Shown: positions 35,346-44,058 of the stretch, one piece after another
How the letters are laid out: every line of letters begins with the position of its first letter
How positions within the stretch are numbered: the first letter of the stretch is position 1
DNA from: Methylococcaceae bacterium
GTDB lineage: Bacteria > Pseudomonadota > Gammaproteobacteria > Methylococcales > Methylomonadaceae
Direction of reading: 5' to 3'
DNA: 54,065 bases
NCBI GenBank assembly: GCA_006844705.1
Contig: SPJS01000105.1
Location: 1 to 54,065 of the forward strand
Translations under genes and position numbers: made by a program
Notes under the pieces: model-generated
Database searches by the model: none
What the model was told of the DNA's origin: nothing
Seen by the model: only the letters and a program-made list of their open reading frames with translations

Positions 35346-36227
35346 TTAATGCACTTCAGCCAGCAATCGTTCAATCATTCCTTGCGCTTGATGCAAGTAT
35401 GAACTGCCAAACAGGTTCAGGTGGTTGAGAATGTGGTAGAGATTGTAGAAGGTTTTGCGGATGCTGTAGCCCGAATCCAGTGGCCAGGTGTCGTTGTAGG
35501 CGGCGTAAAAATCGGCGCTGAAACCGCCGAATAATTCGGTCATCGCGATATCGGCCTCGCGGTCACCGTAATAACAGGCCGGGTCGTAAATGACCGGATT
35601 GCTATTGTCATCCGCGGCCGCATTGCCGCCCCATAAATCACCATGCAGCAGGCTGGGGTGTGGCTGGTAGTCGGTAAAAAAATGCGCCAGCCGGTCTGCC
35701 AGGTGTTCGCCCTGGCGTTGCAGATTGCCTGCGTAGCCGTTGCCAGCCGCGATTTCCAGTTGTTTTAACAGACGCATATCACGCCAGAAGCTGACCCAGT
35801 CATCGTGTTGATCATTGATTTGATCGGTACTGCCGATGGTGTTGTCCCGATGCCAACCGAAAAATTTTTGTTGTTGTTGGTGCAGTGTGGCCAGTTGGTG
35901 GCCAAAGTCGCGTGAGGATTGCCCGCTCAGTCGCCCCAAAGGGATATATTCCAGTGCCAGAAAGCTGTATTGATCACTATTGCCAGTGGCGATCACTTGA
36001 GGAATGCGCAATGTGTTGCTGGCAGCCAGTTCTGCCAGACCATCCGCCTCGGCTGCAAACATGAAGGCCAGGGAAGGGCGGTTGACCTTGATAAACCAGT
36101 CGATATTAGATGAGGTCAGCCGGTAGGCGGCATTGATATCGCCGCCGCCCAGTGAGGAAACGTTGCAGTCGCCCAGTGTTTGTCCACTGAGTTGTTCAAG
36201 TGTCGGCAGGAGGCTCTGGATGGACAT
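35346..36227 (-). CDS. Fructosamine/ketosamine-3-kinase family protein
   Basis: A 293-residue protein kinase-like fold enzyme. The N-terminal loop SLGGGDINAAYRL (residues 25-37) corresponds to the nucleotide-binding loop; LLHGDLWGGNAAAD near 193-206 is the catalytic loop; IYDPACYYGDREADIAMTELFGGF near 214-237 holds the metal-binding Asp and the family signature. It phosphorylates glycated amines at O3, leading to repair of early glycation products in the cytosol. The ATG overlaps the glnS stop by one base (TAATG at 36225-36229), so it is co-translated with glnS. Confidence 0.9.
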   Translation of the reverse strand: MSIQSLLPTLEQLSGQTLGDCNVSSLGGGDINAAYRLTSSNIDWFIKVNRPSLAFMFAAEADGLAELAASNTLRIPQVIATGNSDQYSFLALEYIPLGRLSGQSSRDFGHQLATLHQQQQKFFGWHRDNTIGSTDQINDQHDDWVSFWRDMRLLKQLEIAAGNGYAGNLQRQGEHLADRLAHFFTDYQPHPSLLHGDLWGGNAAADDNSNPVIYDPACYYGDREADIAMTELFGGFSADFYAAYNDTWPLDSGYSIRKTFYNLYHILNHLNLFGSSYLHQAQGMIERLLAEVH

Positions 36228-37888
36228 TAACTGGCCCAGGTATCACGCAGGGTGACCGTGCGGTTGAATACCAGTTTGTCTGCACTGCTGTCTTTGCTGT
36301 CCACACAGAAATAGCCGGTACGCTCAAACTGGAAGCGGCTGCCGGACTCGGCCTGTTGCAGGCTGGCTTCCACGCGGCAGTTTTCAAGGATGTCCAGTGA
36401 ATCCGGATTCAGTGCATCCAGAAAATGACTTTCCGCATCCGGATTCGCTACTTTGAACAGGCGATCATACAACCGGATTTCTGCCGGTAAAGAGTGCTTT
36501 GCCGATACCCAGTGAATCACACCTTTGACTTTGCGGCCTTCCGGGTTTTTGCCAAGCGTGTCCGGGTCGTAAGTGCAGCGTAGCTCGGTGATGTTGCCAG
36601 TATCGTCCTTGATCATGTGTTCACATTTGATGACATACGAGCCACGCAAACGCACTTCACCACCTTCCACCAGGCGTTTAAATTTTTTCGGCGGGATTTC
36701 CGCAAAATCATTCTGTTCGATGTAAATCACTTGGCTGAAAGGCACCGGGCGCGTGCCCATCTCCGGCTGTTGTGGGTGGTTGGCGATAGCGTAGTGTTCT
36801 TCTTCATTTTCCGGGTAATTTTCAATCACCACGCGTAATGGATTTAACACAGCCATGCGGCGCGGAGCATGTTCGTTAAGGTCTTCGCGGATGCAGTTTT
36901 CCAGTACGCCCATTTCTATCCAGGCATCTTTTTTGGTGATGCCGATGCGTTCACAGAAATCACGAATCGCTTCGGGCGTGTATCCGGCGCGGCGCATACC
37001 GGCGATGGTTGGCATGCGCGGGTCATCCCAGCCATTGACATGGCCTTCAGTGACCAGTTGATTCAGCTTGCGCTTGCTCATTACAGCGTATTCCAGTTGC
37101 AGCCGGGCAAATTCAATCTGTTGCGGGTGGCTGGGCGTTTGCAGGGTCTCCAGCACCCAGTCGTAGAGTGGCCGGTGGTCTTCAAACTCCAGCGTGCACA
37201 GCGAGTGGGTGATGTTTTCGATAGCATCGGAAATACAATGGGTGTAATCGTACATCGGGTAGATGCACCAGTCATCGCCGGTACGTTGGTGATGCACGCG
37301 GCGGATGCGGTAAATGGTGGGGTCGCGCAGGTTAATATTGGACGAGGCCATATCTATTTTTGCACGCAATACCAGTTCGCCGTCGGCAAACTCGCCCTCC
37401 CGCATACGCTGGAATAAATCCAGGTTTTCCGCAACAGGCCGGTTGCGGTTGGGGCTTTCCTTGCCGGGTTCAGTCAGGGTGCCGCGGTATTCACGGATTT
37501 GTTCGGGAGACAGGTCATCAACATAGGCATGGCCGGATTGAATCAGCTGTACAGCATATTGGTAGAGTTGCTCAAAGTAATCCGAAGCATGAAATTTTGC
37601 CGCCCATTGAAAGCCTAGCCATTGCACATCACGTTCAATGGCTTCCATGTATTCGATGCTTTCCTTTTCGGGATTAGTATCGTCAAAGCGTAGGTTGCAG
37701 GTGCCGTTGTTTTCGCTGGCAATGGTAAAGTTCAGGCAGATGGATTTTGCATGGCCAATATGCAGATAACCATTGGGTTCCGGTGGGAAGCGGGTGGCAA
37801 CCTTGTTATCATTTTTGTGTTGTTCCAGATCGGCGGCGACGATGTGGCGGATAAAGTTGGCGGCGACCGTTTTTTCAGCTGTTGACAT
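36227..37888 (-). CDS. glnS: Glutaminyl-tRNA synthetase
   Basis: A 553-residue class I aminoacyl-tRNA synthetase. The HIGH motif appears in [14 protein letters not shown] (residues 36-49) and the KMSKS loop as VMSKRKL near 268-274. Two C-terminal beta-barrels for anticodon recognition follow (about 340-550). Its length equals E. coli GlnS (about 554). It charges tRNA-Gln directly. The downstream ketosamine kinase is coupled by a one-base overlap. An 87-nt gap separates it from the MOSC gene upstream on the same strand. Confidence 0.97.
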   Translation of the reverse strand: MSTAEKTVAANFIRHIVAADLEQHKNDNKVATRFPPEPNGYLHIGHAKSICLNFTIASENNGTCNLRFDDTNPEKESIEYMEAIERDVQWLGFQWAAKFHASDYFEQLYQYAVQLIQSGHAYVDDLSPEQIREYRGTLTEPGKESPNRNRPVAENLDLFQRMREGEFADGELVLRAKIDMASSNINLRDPTIYRIRRVHHQRTGDDWCIYPMYDYTHCISDAIENITHSLCTLEFEDHRPLYDWVLETLQTPSHPQQIEFARLQLEYAVMSKRKLNQLVTEGHVNGWDDPRMPTIAGMRRAGYTPEAIRDFCERIGITKKDAWIEMGVLENCIREDLNEHAPRRMAVLNPLRVVIENYPENEEEHYAIANHPQQPEMGTRPVPFSQVIYIEQNDFAEIPPKKFKRLVEGGEVRLRGSYVIKCEHMIKDDTGNITELRCTYDPDTLGKNPEGRKVKGVIHWVSAKHSLPAEIRLYDRLFKVANPDAESHFLDALNPDSLDILENCRVEASLQQAESGSRFQFERTGYFCVDSKDSSADKLVFNRTVTLRDTWAS

Positions 37889-37975
37889 TGAATCCTTGAA
37901 GCAAAAAATTAAGGGGAGCTGCCCGTTTCGAGCAGAGGTGATGCTATTTTAGCGTTTATACCGATGAAGGAAAAG

Positions 37976-38794
37976 CTACAGCGGCGGCTGTGCCGAACCC
38001 GTTTCAATTATGCTGACCGGGTTGCCGCATCTCAGGCTGCCGCTACGGTCATGCAGGGCATTTTGTCCAAAATAGACCTGCTTTTCCCATTTTCGGGTGT
38101 TATTAAGGGCAGTCAGAGGCGCTTTTTCCCGTTCTGCAGTGTGTGGATTGACGCCAGGTACAGCACAACGGGAACAGGGCTTAGGCAGACGGAAGTGGAT
38201 GGTGTTGATAGCAATTTGTCGCCAGTGATCTTCTGCGTAGGGTTCGCAATCGGAGATAACAAGATTGGGGCGAAAGCGTTGTATGTCTACAGGTTCCGGC
38301 ATGTGTTGGTTGAGTGCCTGCAGTGAAGCATCTGAAGTAATCAAAAACGGGAAGCCATCGGAAAACGCGGTTTGGTCTTGAGGGTGAGCGTATTTCTGGT
38401 CTACCTGGCGGATACTGTCATCCGGCATCACGACCAGTCGGCAGGGCCTGTGGAGAAAGTCACTTAACCACTCATCAACGTCCTTGCCAATGGTTTCCGC
38501 CCGGCATTGATCATGCCACACTGTGACATGGACGGAGTCACCAGAACTTACCAGCGGCAGGCTGATGTCAGAATGATCAGTTGATAAAATCAATTGTTGA
38601 TTGCGAATAGCGGTGTTAATTAAAGCCATGCGTGGCAGTTTGCGTTGGCTGAGAAAGTTGTTGTTCTCATCAATCAACATCCATTGACGGTCATGCTGCA
38701 AGCCATTGCGGTCTACCGGCCATTGGTCAGCGCGGAATCCGGTCAGGGATTTAACCGGGTAAATATAAATGTCACTGAGTAATGGAGAGGTCAC
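37976..38794 (-). CDS. MOSC domain protein (YcbX-like)
   Basis: A 272-residue protein with an N-terminal MOSC-associated beta-barrel (IYIYPVKSLTGFRADQW, residues 9-25; DRQWMLIDENNNFLSQRKLPRMA, about 35-57) and a C-terminal MOSC domain (about 120-270) with RFRPNLVI and SRCAVPGVN containing the conserved Cys near 213. MOSC proteins bind molybdopterin cofactor and reduce N-hydroxylated compounds or handle sulfur; no ferredoxin domain is fused here, unlike longer YcbX. The ATG overlaps the PilZ gene stop by 4 nt (38791-38794). Confidence 0.85.
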   Translation of the reverse strand: MTSPLLSDIYIYPVKSLTGFRADQWPVDRNGLQHDRQWMLIDENNNFLSQRKLPRMALINTAIRNQQLILSTDHSDISLPLVSSGDSVHVTVWHDQCRAETIGKDVDEWLSDFLHRPCRLVVMPDDSIRQVDQKYAHPQDQTAFSDGFPFLITSDASLQALNQHMPEPVDIQRFRPNLVISDCEPYAEDHWRQIAINTIHFRLPKPCSRCAVPGVNPHTAEREKAPLTALNNTRKWEKQVYFGQNALHDRSGSLRCGNPVSIIETGSAQPPL

Positions 38795-39198
38795 AATTTG
38801 AATGTCAGATCGGTTTGGGTATTAAGCAGGTGCTCACCCAGTTCATTAGAGAGACTTTGGAATTTAATGCCATAGTTATAGATGGACTTTTTTTTGCTCC
38901 GATGAACAATAATGGCATCCAGGTTAAAGGATTTATCGTCGGGAAAAACAATCAGAACCTGGATTTTTTTTTCTTTTGAAAGTTTGGCTGAAGTAGCCAG
39001 GTTGATTCCCTTGCTACTGATGTCATAAACCTGAGCAGAAAATTTCTTGGTGGAAAAAAATCTTTTAACAAAGAGCGTTGCATTGAGATCATTGCGAATA
39101 TAGCGGACTGCAATGCGGCGGTTACTTTTTTCAGATGAAGTCTCTGAAATTCCAAAAATCCCGTCAACATCTTCAAATTTATCAGGTTCGTTGTTCAT
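38791..39198 (-). CDS. PilZ domain protein
   Basis: A 135-residue single-domain protein. RRIAVRY at residues 27-33 supplies the R-x3-R motif and DISSKGI near 60-66 the D-x-S-x-x-G motif of c-di-GMP-binding PilZ barrels, so binding is expected. It is translationally coupled to the MOSC gene by a 4-nt overlap. A c-di-GMP effector role (motility, adhesion, glycan output) is inference; the target is unknown. Confidence 0.85.
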   Translation of the reverse strand: MNNEPDKFEDVDGIFGISETSSEKSNRRIAVRYIRNDLNATLFVKRFFSTKKFSAQVYDISSKGINLATSAKLSKEKKIQVLIVFPDDKSFNLDAIIVHRSKKKSIYNYGIKFQSLSNELGEHLLNTQTDLTFKL

Positions 39199-39288
39199 TT
39201 CTTTTGAAGCTGGATTGTTCTAGGAAGTATTGCGGTTCCTGTAATATAAATCAATAGCTGGCTTTAATTTGATTGAGAATTGGTTAGA

Positions 39289-40503
39289 ATGATGCGGATT
39301 TTATTGATTCATTTGGTTATGTTCAGACTATTGCTTACCGTTTTTGGATTGCTGTATGCCGTTGCGTCTTTGGCAGAGATGCAAAAGCAAAACATTCACA
39401 TGCTTTTTATAACTCAGGAACAACCGGTCCCTGCGGCGTTGTCGAATCTTGATCCGTTTGTGCAGGGTAAAGGCATTCATGGCGCCGAGCTGGGTGAAGT
39501 TGATAACAACAATACCGGGCGCTTTACCGGCCAGCAATATCACCTGACAACAGCATTGGCCCCCGAAAATGTAGATCTTGCTGAATTTTATAAGCAACAA
39601 CTAAAACCGGAAATCAGCTTCGTTATCGTTAACCTGCCAAAAAATGAGCTGTTAAAACTGGCAGACTTACCTGAAAGCAAGGATAAACTGATGTTTGATG
39701 CGGGCACGCTGGATGATGTGTTACGCAATGAGCAATGTCGTTCCAACGTGTTGCATGTCCTGCCGAGCAGAGCCATGCGTGCAGATGCATTGGCGCAATA
39801 TATGATGAAAAAACGCTGGCGCAAATGGTTTCTGGTGGTGGGGCCGTCAGATGCGGATGAATTGTATGCCGCAGCCATCAAGCGTTCAGCCAAGCGCTTT
39901 GGGATGAAGATCGTCGCTGAAAAAGATTGGGCGCATACTTATGATGCGCGGCGTACCGCACAATCCGATGTGCCGGTGTTTACCCAGGGATTGAAATACG
40001 ATGTCCTGGTAGTGGCTGATGAAAAAGGCCTGTTTGGTGAATATCTGGATTATCGCACCTGGATTCCCAGGCCAGTCATTGGCACCCAGGGTTTGCAGGC
40101 GACCTCCTGGCACAGAACCCATGAACAGTGGGGGGCGGTGCAGATGCAAAACCGCTTTAAGGAAGAAGCTGGACGCTGGAAAGAAGAACAGGATTATGCC
40201 GCATTTTTGGCGGTACGTTCGATAGGTGAGGCGACAGTGCGCACAAAATCAGCTGATGTGGCCAAGATCAAACGCTATTTGTTAAGTGATGAGTTTGATT
40301 TGCAGGGTTACAAAGGTCGTCCTTTGTCATTTCGAGCATGGAATGGTCAACTGCGGCAGCCGGTATTGTTGGCTGCTCCGCGATCACTGGTGGCAGCCGC
40401 TCCGCTGGAAGGCTTTCTGCATCCGATAACTGATCTGGATACCTTGGGGTATGATCGGCAGGAATCTGGCTGTAAAAAATTTATAGAGGTACCCATAAAC
40501 TAA
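39289..40503 (+). CDS. ABC substrate-binding protein, PQQ-alcohol dehydrogenase system type
   Basis: About 404 residues, with a signal peptide ending near AVASLA and a two-lobed periplasmic-binding fold related to branched-chain amino-acid binders. Features include LDPFVQGKGIHGAELGEVDNN-type sequence early, VLHVLPSRAMRADALAQYMMKKRWRKW in the middle and the late CKKF tail, all typical of the binding protein found in PQQ-dependent alcohol dehydrogenase systems. ATG 39289 is preferred over TTG 39280; no clear ribosome site decides it. It is the first of four rightward genes forming an ABC export module. Its ligand is unknown. Confidence 0.75.
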   Translation: MMRILLIHLVMFRLLLTVFGLLYAVASLAEMQKQNIHMLFITQEQPVPAALSNLDPFVQGKGIHGAELGEVDNNNTGRFTGQQYHLTTALAPENVDLAEFYKQQLKPEISFVIVNLPKNELLKLADLPESKDKLMFDAGTLDDVLRNEQCRSNVLHVLPSRAMRADALAQYMMKKRWRKWFLVVGPSDADELYAAAIKRSAKRFGMKIVAEKDWAHTYDARRTAQSDVPVFTQGLKYDVLVVADEKGLFGEYLDYRTWIPRPVIGTQGLQATSWHRTHEQWGAVQMQNRFKEEAGRWKEEQDYAAFLAVRSIGEATVRTKSADVAKIKRYLLSDEFDLQGYKGRPLSFRAWNGQLRQPVLLAAPRSLVAAAPLEGFLHPITDLDTLGYDRQESGCKKFIEVPIN

Positions 40504-40521
40504 TTCAATCGAGGAAATACC

Positions 40522-40983
40522 ATGGGCAATTCAGCGGTGACTGCGTTACCGAAAATCTTGAGTACTCAGCCTGATTTGCGTCCGCAACTGGTGGGTGAGT
40601 GTGTTGACATGTTGAACAACGAGGTGAACCGCAAAGGGGGCGCTTCCGGATTGTTGATAAAAGGCGCGTTCAAGCTGGTAAAAAACCTGCAAAGTGGTAA
40701 GGTCGTTTACAATTTTATCGATAAATTGATGGATGATTTTTTGTTGTCGCTGGACAGTTATTTCCAGAGTTTCAAATCGGCGGATCATGCTTCGTTTTCC
40801 GATTATCTCGCACAAGATACAGAAGGCGTGGCCAATGCATTACTGAAGGTTACCGATAAACGTCGTGAGTCCAGCAGTCATGAAATGTTTATCAAAACCT
40901 ACGACAAGCTGCGCCCGAAAGCGGTGAAGAATGTCGCGGAAAGTGTGCCCGCCCTGGGCAAGGTGATCGAGAAATATATCTGA
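40522..40983 (+). CDS. Hypothetical protein within PQQ-type ABC operon
   Basis: A 153-residue soluble protein with no signal peptide and a mainly helical, charged sequence. I do not recognise the family. AATCGAGGAAATACC provides the ribosome site, it lies 18 nt after the binding-protein gene, and its TGA overlaps the ATG of the ATPase gene (ATGA-type junction at 40980-40985), so it belongs to the operon. A chaperone or regulator role for the transporter would be a guess. Confidence 0.7.
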   Translation: MGNSAVTALPKILSTQPDLRPQLVGECVDMLNNEVNRKGGASGLLIKGAFKLVKNLQSGKVVYNFIDKLMDDFLLSLDSYFQSFKSADHASFSDYLAQDTEGVANALLKVTDKRRESSSHEMFIKTYDKLRPKAVKNVAESVPALGKVIEKYI

Positions 40984-41723
40984 TGAATAACGAGATTGCA
41001 TTACAGGTTGAACAGCTTAGCTTTGCTTATGGTAAAAAACAGGCGCTGAAAATGGTCAACGTTGACGTCCCGACCGGCACATGTTGCATGTTACTTGGCC
41101 CTAACGGGGCGGGGAAAAGCACGTTGTTTGCTTTAATTACCCGCTTGTACGATACCCGGGAAGGGGCAATTAAATTGTGTGGCTACGATGTAAAGCGCAA
41201 TCATTTGCAGGCGTTGAGTCAGTTGGGCGTAGTGTTTCAACAGCCGACGCTGGATATGGATTTAACTGTGATGCAAAACCTGCGTTATCACGCGGCTTTG
41301 CACGGTATAGGGCGCATGCAGGCCAGCCAGCGTATTCAGGAAGAGCTGGAAAGGCTTGACATGTACGAGCGGCGTAAAGAACAGGTCAGAAAGTTGAACG
41401 GTGGCCACAAACGGCGAGTGGAAATTGCCCGTGCATTGCTGCATGAGCCGCGCTTGCTGCTACTGGATGAGCCTACCGTTGGTCTTGATATGCCCAGTCG
41501 TAAAGCGATTGTCGAGCATGTGCACGCAATGGCGGAAGAAAAACAGCTGGCGGTGTTGTGGGCGACGCATTTGATTGATGAAGTGTATGACAATGACCAT
41601 TTGGTGGTGATTCATCGAGGACAGGTGAGGGCGGCCGGGTGTGTAACAGAGGTGCTGCAGACGACGGCAGCCGAGTCCGTTCAGGTGGCCTACGACACGT
41701 TAACAAAGGAGGTGCGGGGATGA
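40983..41723 (+). CDS. ABC transporter ATP-binding protein, PQQ-ADH system type
   Basis: A 246-residue nucleotide-binding subunit. Walker A is GPNGAGKST near residues 40-48; Walker B is LLLLDEPTVGLD near 158-169; the switch His lies in WATHLID. The signature motif reads LNGGHKRRVE instead of LSGGQ, as in ATPases accompanying PQQ-dependent alcohol dehydrogenase systems. It energises the permease encoded next. Its stop overlaps the permease ATG (ATGA at 41720-41723). Confidence 0.88.
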   Translation: MNNEIALQVEQLSFAYGKKQALKMVNVDVPTGTCCMLLGPNGAGKSTLFALITRLYDTREGAIKLCGYDVKRNHLQALSQLGVVFQQPTLDMDLTVMQNLRYHAALHGIGRMQASQRIQEELERLDMYERRKEQVRKLNGGHKRRVEIARALLHEPRLLLLDEPTVGLDMPSRKAIVEHVHAMAEEKQLAVLWATHLIDEVYDNDHLVVIHRGQVRAAGCVTEVLQTTAAESVQVAYDTLTKEVRG

Positions 41724-42523
41724 TGGTTCTACATTATTGGCGAGCATTATGGGGCGTGATCGGGCGCGAGCTGCTGCGCTTTGTTCATCAACGCGAACGC
41801 TTTATTTCCGCACTGGTGCGGCCGCTGGTGTGGTTGTTCGTCTTTGCTGCCGGTTTCCGTGCGGCCTTGGGCATTGCAATTTCGCCGCCGTACGAAACCT
41901 ATATTTTGTATGAGGTGTATATCACGCCGGGGCTGATCGGCATGATCCAGTTATTCAATGGCATGCAGAGTTCGTTATCAATGGTGTATGACCGTGAAAT
42001 GGGCAGTATGCGCATTTTGATGGTCTGCCCGCTACCACGCTGGTTTTTATTATTGAGTAAGTTGATCGCCGGAACCTCGGTATCTATTCTGCAAGCTTAC
42101 GTATTTCTTGGAATTGCTTGGTTGTACGAAATTCAGGCGCCGTTGGAAGGCTATTTGTATGTGTTGCCGGCATTGATTCTGTCCGGCTTGATGCTGGGCG
42201 CGCTGGGGTTATTGTTGTCGTCGTTTATCAAACAGCTGGAAAACTTTGCCGGGGTAATGAATTTCGTTATTTTCCCGATGTTTTTCATGTCCACAGCATT
42301 GTATCCATTGTGGAAAATTCAGGAATCCAGCGAACTGCTACATGCCCTGGCGCAATACAATCCCTTTTCGCAAGCAGTGGAATTAATCCGCTTTGCCTTG
42401 TATGGCCAATTGAATGAATACAGTCTGATCTATACCAGTGTGGCATTCATGCTGTTTATGCTCTTCGCCATTATCGGTTACAACCCGTCGAAAGGAATGA
42501 TGGTACGCAAGGGGCGCGGTTAA
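41720..42523 (+). CDS. ABC-2 type permease, PQQ-ADH system type
   Basis: A 267-residue inner-membrane protein with six predicted helices in the ABC-2 (export-type) arrangement: an N-terminal amphipathic segment, RPLVWLFVFAAGFRAALG near residues 34-51, and the conserved GMQSSLSMVYDREMGSMRILMVCPLP-type cytoplasmic loop near 80-105. ATG 41720 is chosen over the upstream frame because AAAGGAGG lies 7 nt before it and it gives a 4-nt overlap with the ATPase gene. The last 4 nt overlap the convergent dtd stop. Confidence 0.88.
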   Translation: MMVLHYWRALWGVIGRELLRFVHQRERFISALVRPLVWLFVFAAGFRAALGIAISPPYETYILYEVYITPGLIGMIQLFNGMQSSLSMVYDREMGSMRILMVCPLPRWFLLLSKLIAGTSVSILQAYVFLGIAWLYEIQAPLEGYLYVLPALILSGLMLGALGLLLSSFIKQLENFAGVMNFVIFPMFFMSTALYPLWKIQESSELLHALAQYNPFSQAVELIRFALYGQLNEYSLIYTSVAFMLFMLFAIIGYNPSKGMMVRKGRG

Positions 42524-42960
42524 ATCGAACGCAGGGTAAAGGTTACCGGCCCGTCATTGATCAGGGACACTTTCATGTCTGCACCGAATTGCCCAAACTG
42601 GCAATTCGGGTAGCTTGAGCTCGCATAAGATTTTACATATTCAAACATTTCTTTTCCGTAAGCCGGTGGTGCGGCACAAGCAAAGCTGGGGCGATTGCTT
42701 TTGCGTGTATCTGCGGCCAGGGTAAATTGCGGCACCAGTAATAATCCACCCTGAATATCCCTCAGGCTTAAATTCATTTTATCTTCGTCATCGGAAAATA
42801 TGCGGTATTTAATAATTTTTTCAATCAGATAATTGGCATCTTTTTCCGTATCTTCTTTCTCTACGGCCAGTAGGGCCATAATGCCTTGATCTATGACGCC
42901 AATATCTTGGCCGGCTACGGTCACTTTTGCTTGGGAAACGCGTTGGATTATGCTGATCAT
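42520..42960 (-). CDS. dtd: D-aminoacyl-tRNA deacylase
   Basis: A 146-residue homodimeric proofreading enzyme that hydrolyses D-amino acids from tRNA. The start MISIIQRVSQAKVTV is typical; the cross-subunit motif reads PQFTLAAD near residues 76-83, where many members have SQFTL; the C-terminal NDGPVTF (about 136-142) holds the Gly-cisPro pair that rejects L-amino acids. The family's usual length is 145. It sits convergent to the ABC permease and ahead of a repeat element. Confidence 0.94.
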   Translation of the reverse strand: MISIIQRVSQAKVTVAGQDIGVIDQGIMALLAVEKEDTEKDANYLIEKIIKYRIFSDDEDKMNLSLRDIQGGLLLVPQFTLAADTRKSNRPSFACAAPPAYGKEMFEYVKSYASSSYPNCQFGQFGADMKVSLINDGPVTFTLRSI

Positions 42961-43025
42961 GTGAAATTTTATTGAAAACGGTAAGAGGTCAAATTTTGTT
43001 AGATGAATTGAGACTATTCTACTAT

Positions 43026-43111
43026 CTAGGAGGCAGGGGGGTTATCGGTTCGTAGCGAGGCGAGCGGAACATCGCCGAAGTTGAATTATCCAGCATCCGA
43101 CAGCCTCCTGG
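43026..43111. repeat. Dispersed palindromic repeat, family A, copy 2 (86 bp)
   Basis: Starts CTAGGAGGCAG and ends CCGACAGCCTCCTGG. Its left half (CGTAGCGAGGCGAG...ACATCG) matches the reverse complement of the right half of copy 3, and its right half (TTGAATTATCCAGCAT) matches the left half of copy 3. Same orientation as copy 1. It lies 24 nt before the nuclease gene at 43136. Confidence 0.78.
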
Positions 43112-43135
43112 TAAACCCGTACAGACAATAGATTT

Positions 43136-43978
43136 ATGCGTTTGAATAGATTGAAATTGATTAGCCAAAGCCTTTTATTGGGTGGAATTGTATTGAATTG
43201 TGCCATGTCGTCCGTAAATGCAGAGGTGTATGTGTGGCTGGATAAATATGGCGGCAAGCACTATACCGATCGTCCATTACCTCATGCGCATAGACTGGAA
43301 CTCAATGCCGGGTATACGTTCCATCAAGTCGTGAAAGTGTTTGATGGTGATACGGTCGTGCTGGAAAATGGTAGCAAAATTCGACTATCGGCAATTAATA
43401 CACCTGAAGTTGCCAAACGAGATAAGCCCGCTGAACCCGGCGGTAAAGAAGCCAGGTTGTGGTTAGAAGAAAAGCTGCTGGGCAAAAAAATCAGGCTGGA
43501 ATCTGATCTTCAAAAAAATGATAAATATGGACGTACGTTAGCTCATCTATTTGATGTTGATGGTCAGCATATAAATCTTAAACTGGTCAGCCTGGGGTTG
43601 GCAACAGTGAATATTTATCCACCGAATGTAAAATATGCCAAGGATTTACTAGCAGCACAAAATCTGGCTGAACGTCAGCAGACAGGTTTGTGGGGGGACC
43701 ACGCCTATGCCAGTAAGAATTACTTCGAAGTTGATAATGACCGCCGTGGCTGGCAGCGTATAAGCGGAGAAATTCGTAAAATTGAGGTGAAACGTAAGAA
43801 GGTCTATCTGAGCTTTGCCGATAATTTTGTCATTAAAATTGACAAGAAATATCTTGGAGAGTTTCCCGCGCTGGAGCGTTATCAAGGGCAACATGTGGAA
43901 GCGAGAGGCTGGATAAAAAGAAACCGGCAGGTGTACTCACTACAAGTGAGACATCCGGGAAATTTACGGGTGTTATAA
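43136..43978 (+). CDS. Secreted thermonuclease (SNase-like) with N-terminal DUF4124
   Basis: A 280-residue protein. After a signal peptide (about 1-29) comes a DUF4124 module (VYVWLDKYGGKHYTDRPLP, about 31-49) and a staphylococcal-nuclease-like domain (about 60-200) with VFDGDTV (metal-binding Asp), the catalytic Arg in KIRLSAINTPE and the second Arg in KYGRTLAHL. The tail (about 205-280) is an OB-like region. It should cleave DNA or RNA in the periplasm or outside the cell with Ca2+. Ends before a hairpin terminator. Confidence 0.88.
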   Translation: MRLNRLKLISQSLLLGGIVLNCAMSSVNAEVYVWLDKYGGKHYTDRPLPHAHRLELNAGYTFHQVVKVFDGDTVVLENGSKIRLSAINTPEVAKRDKPAEPGGKEARLWLEEKLLGKKIRLESDLQKNDKYGRTLAHLFDVDGQHINLKLVSLGLATVNIYPPNVKYAKDLLAAQNLAERQQTGLWGDHAYASKNYFEVDNDRRGWQRISGEIRKIEVKRKKVYLSFADNFVIKIDKKYLGEFPALERYQGQHVEARGWIKRNRQVYSLQVRHPGNLRVL

Positions 43979-44017
43979 AACTGGAATCAGGGATTTCACT
44001 GCGGGGATCAGGTAAAA

Positions 44018-44042
44018 AAAAGGGAGCTTACGCTCCCTTTTT
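44018..44042. terminator. Bidirectional terminator hairpin
   Basis: AAAAGGGAGC and GCTCCCTTTT pair around a short loop; A run before and T run after the stem allow termination of both the nuclease gene and the convergent OmpA/VWA gene. Confidence 0.88.
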
Positions 44043-44058
44043 TGAGTCGTGTACGACG

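Noticed and set aside
36869..37417. 182-codon open frame on the plus strand
   Set aside because: It lies wholly antisense to glnS, has no ribosome site or recognisable domain, and reflects codon bias of the real gene.
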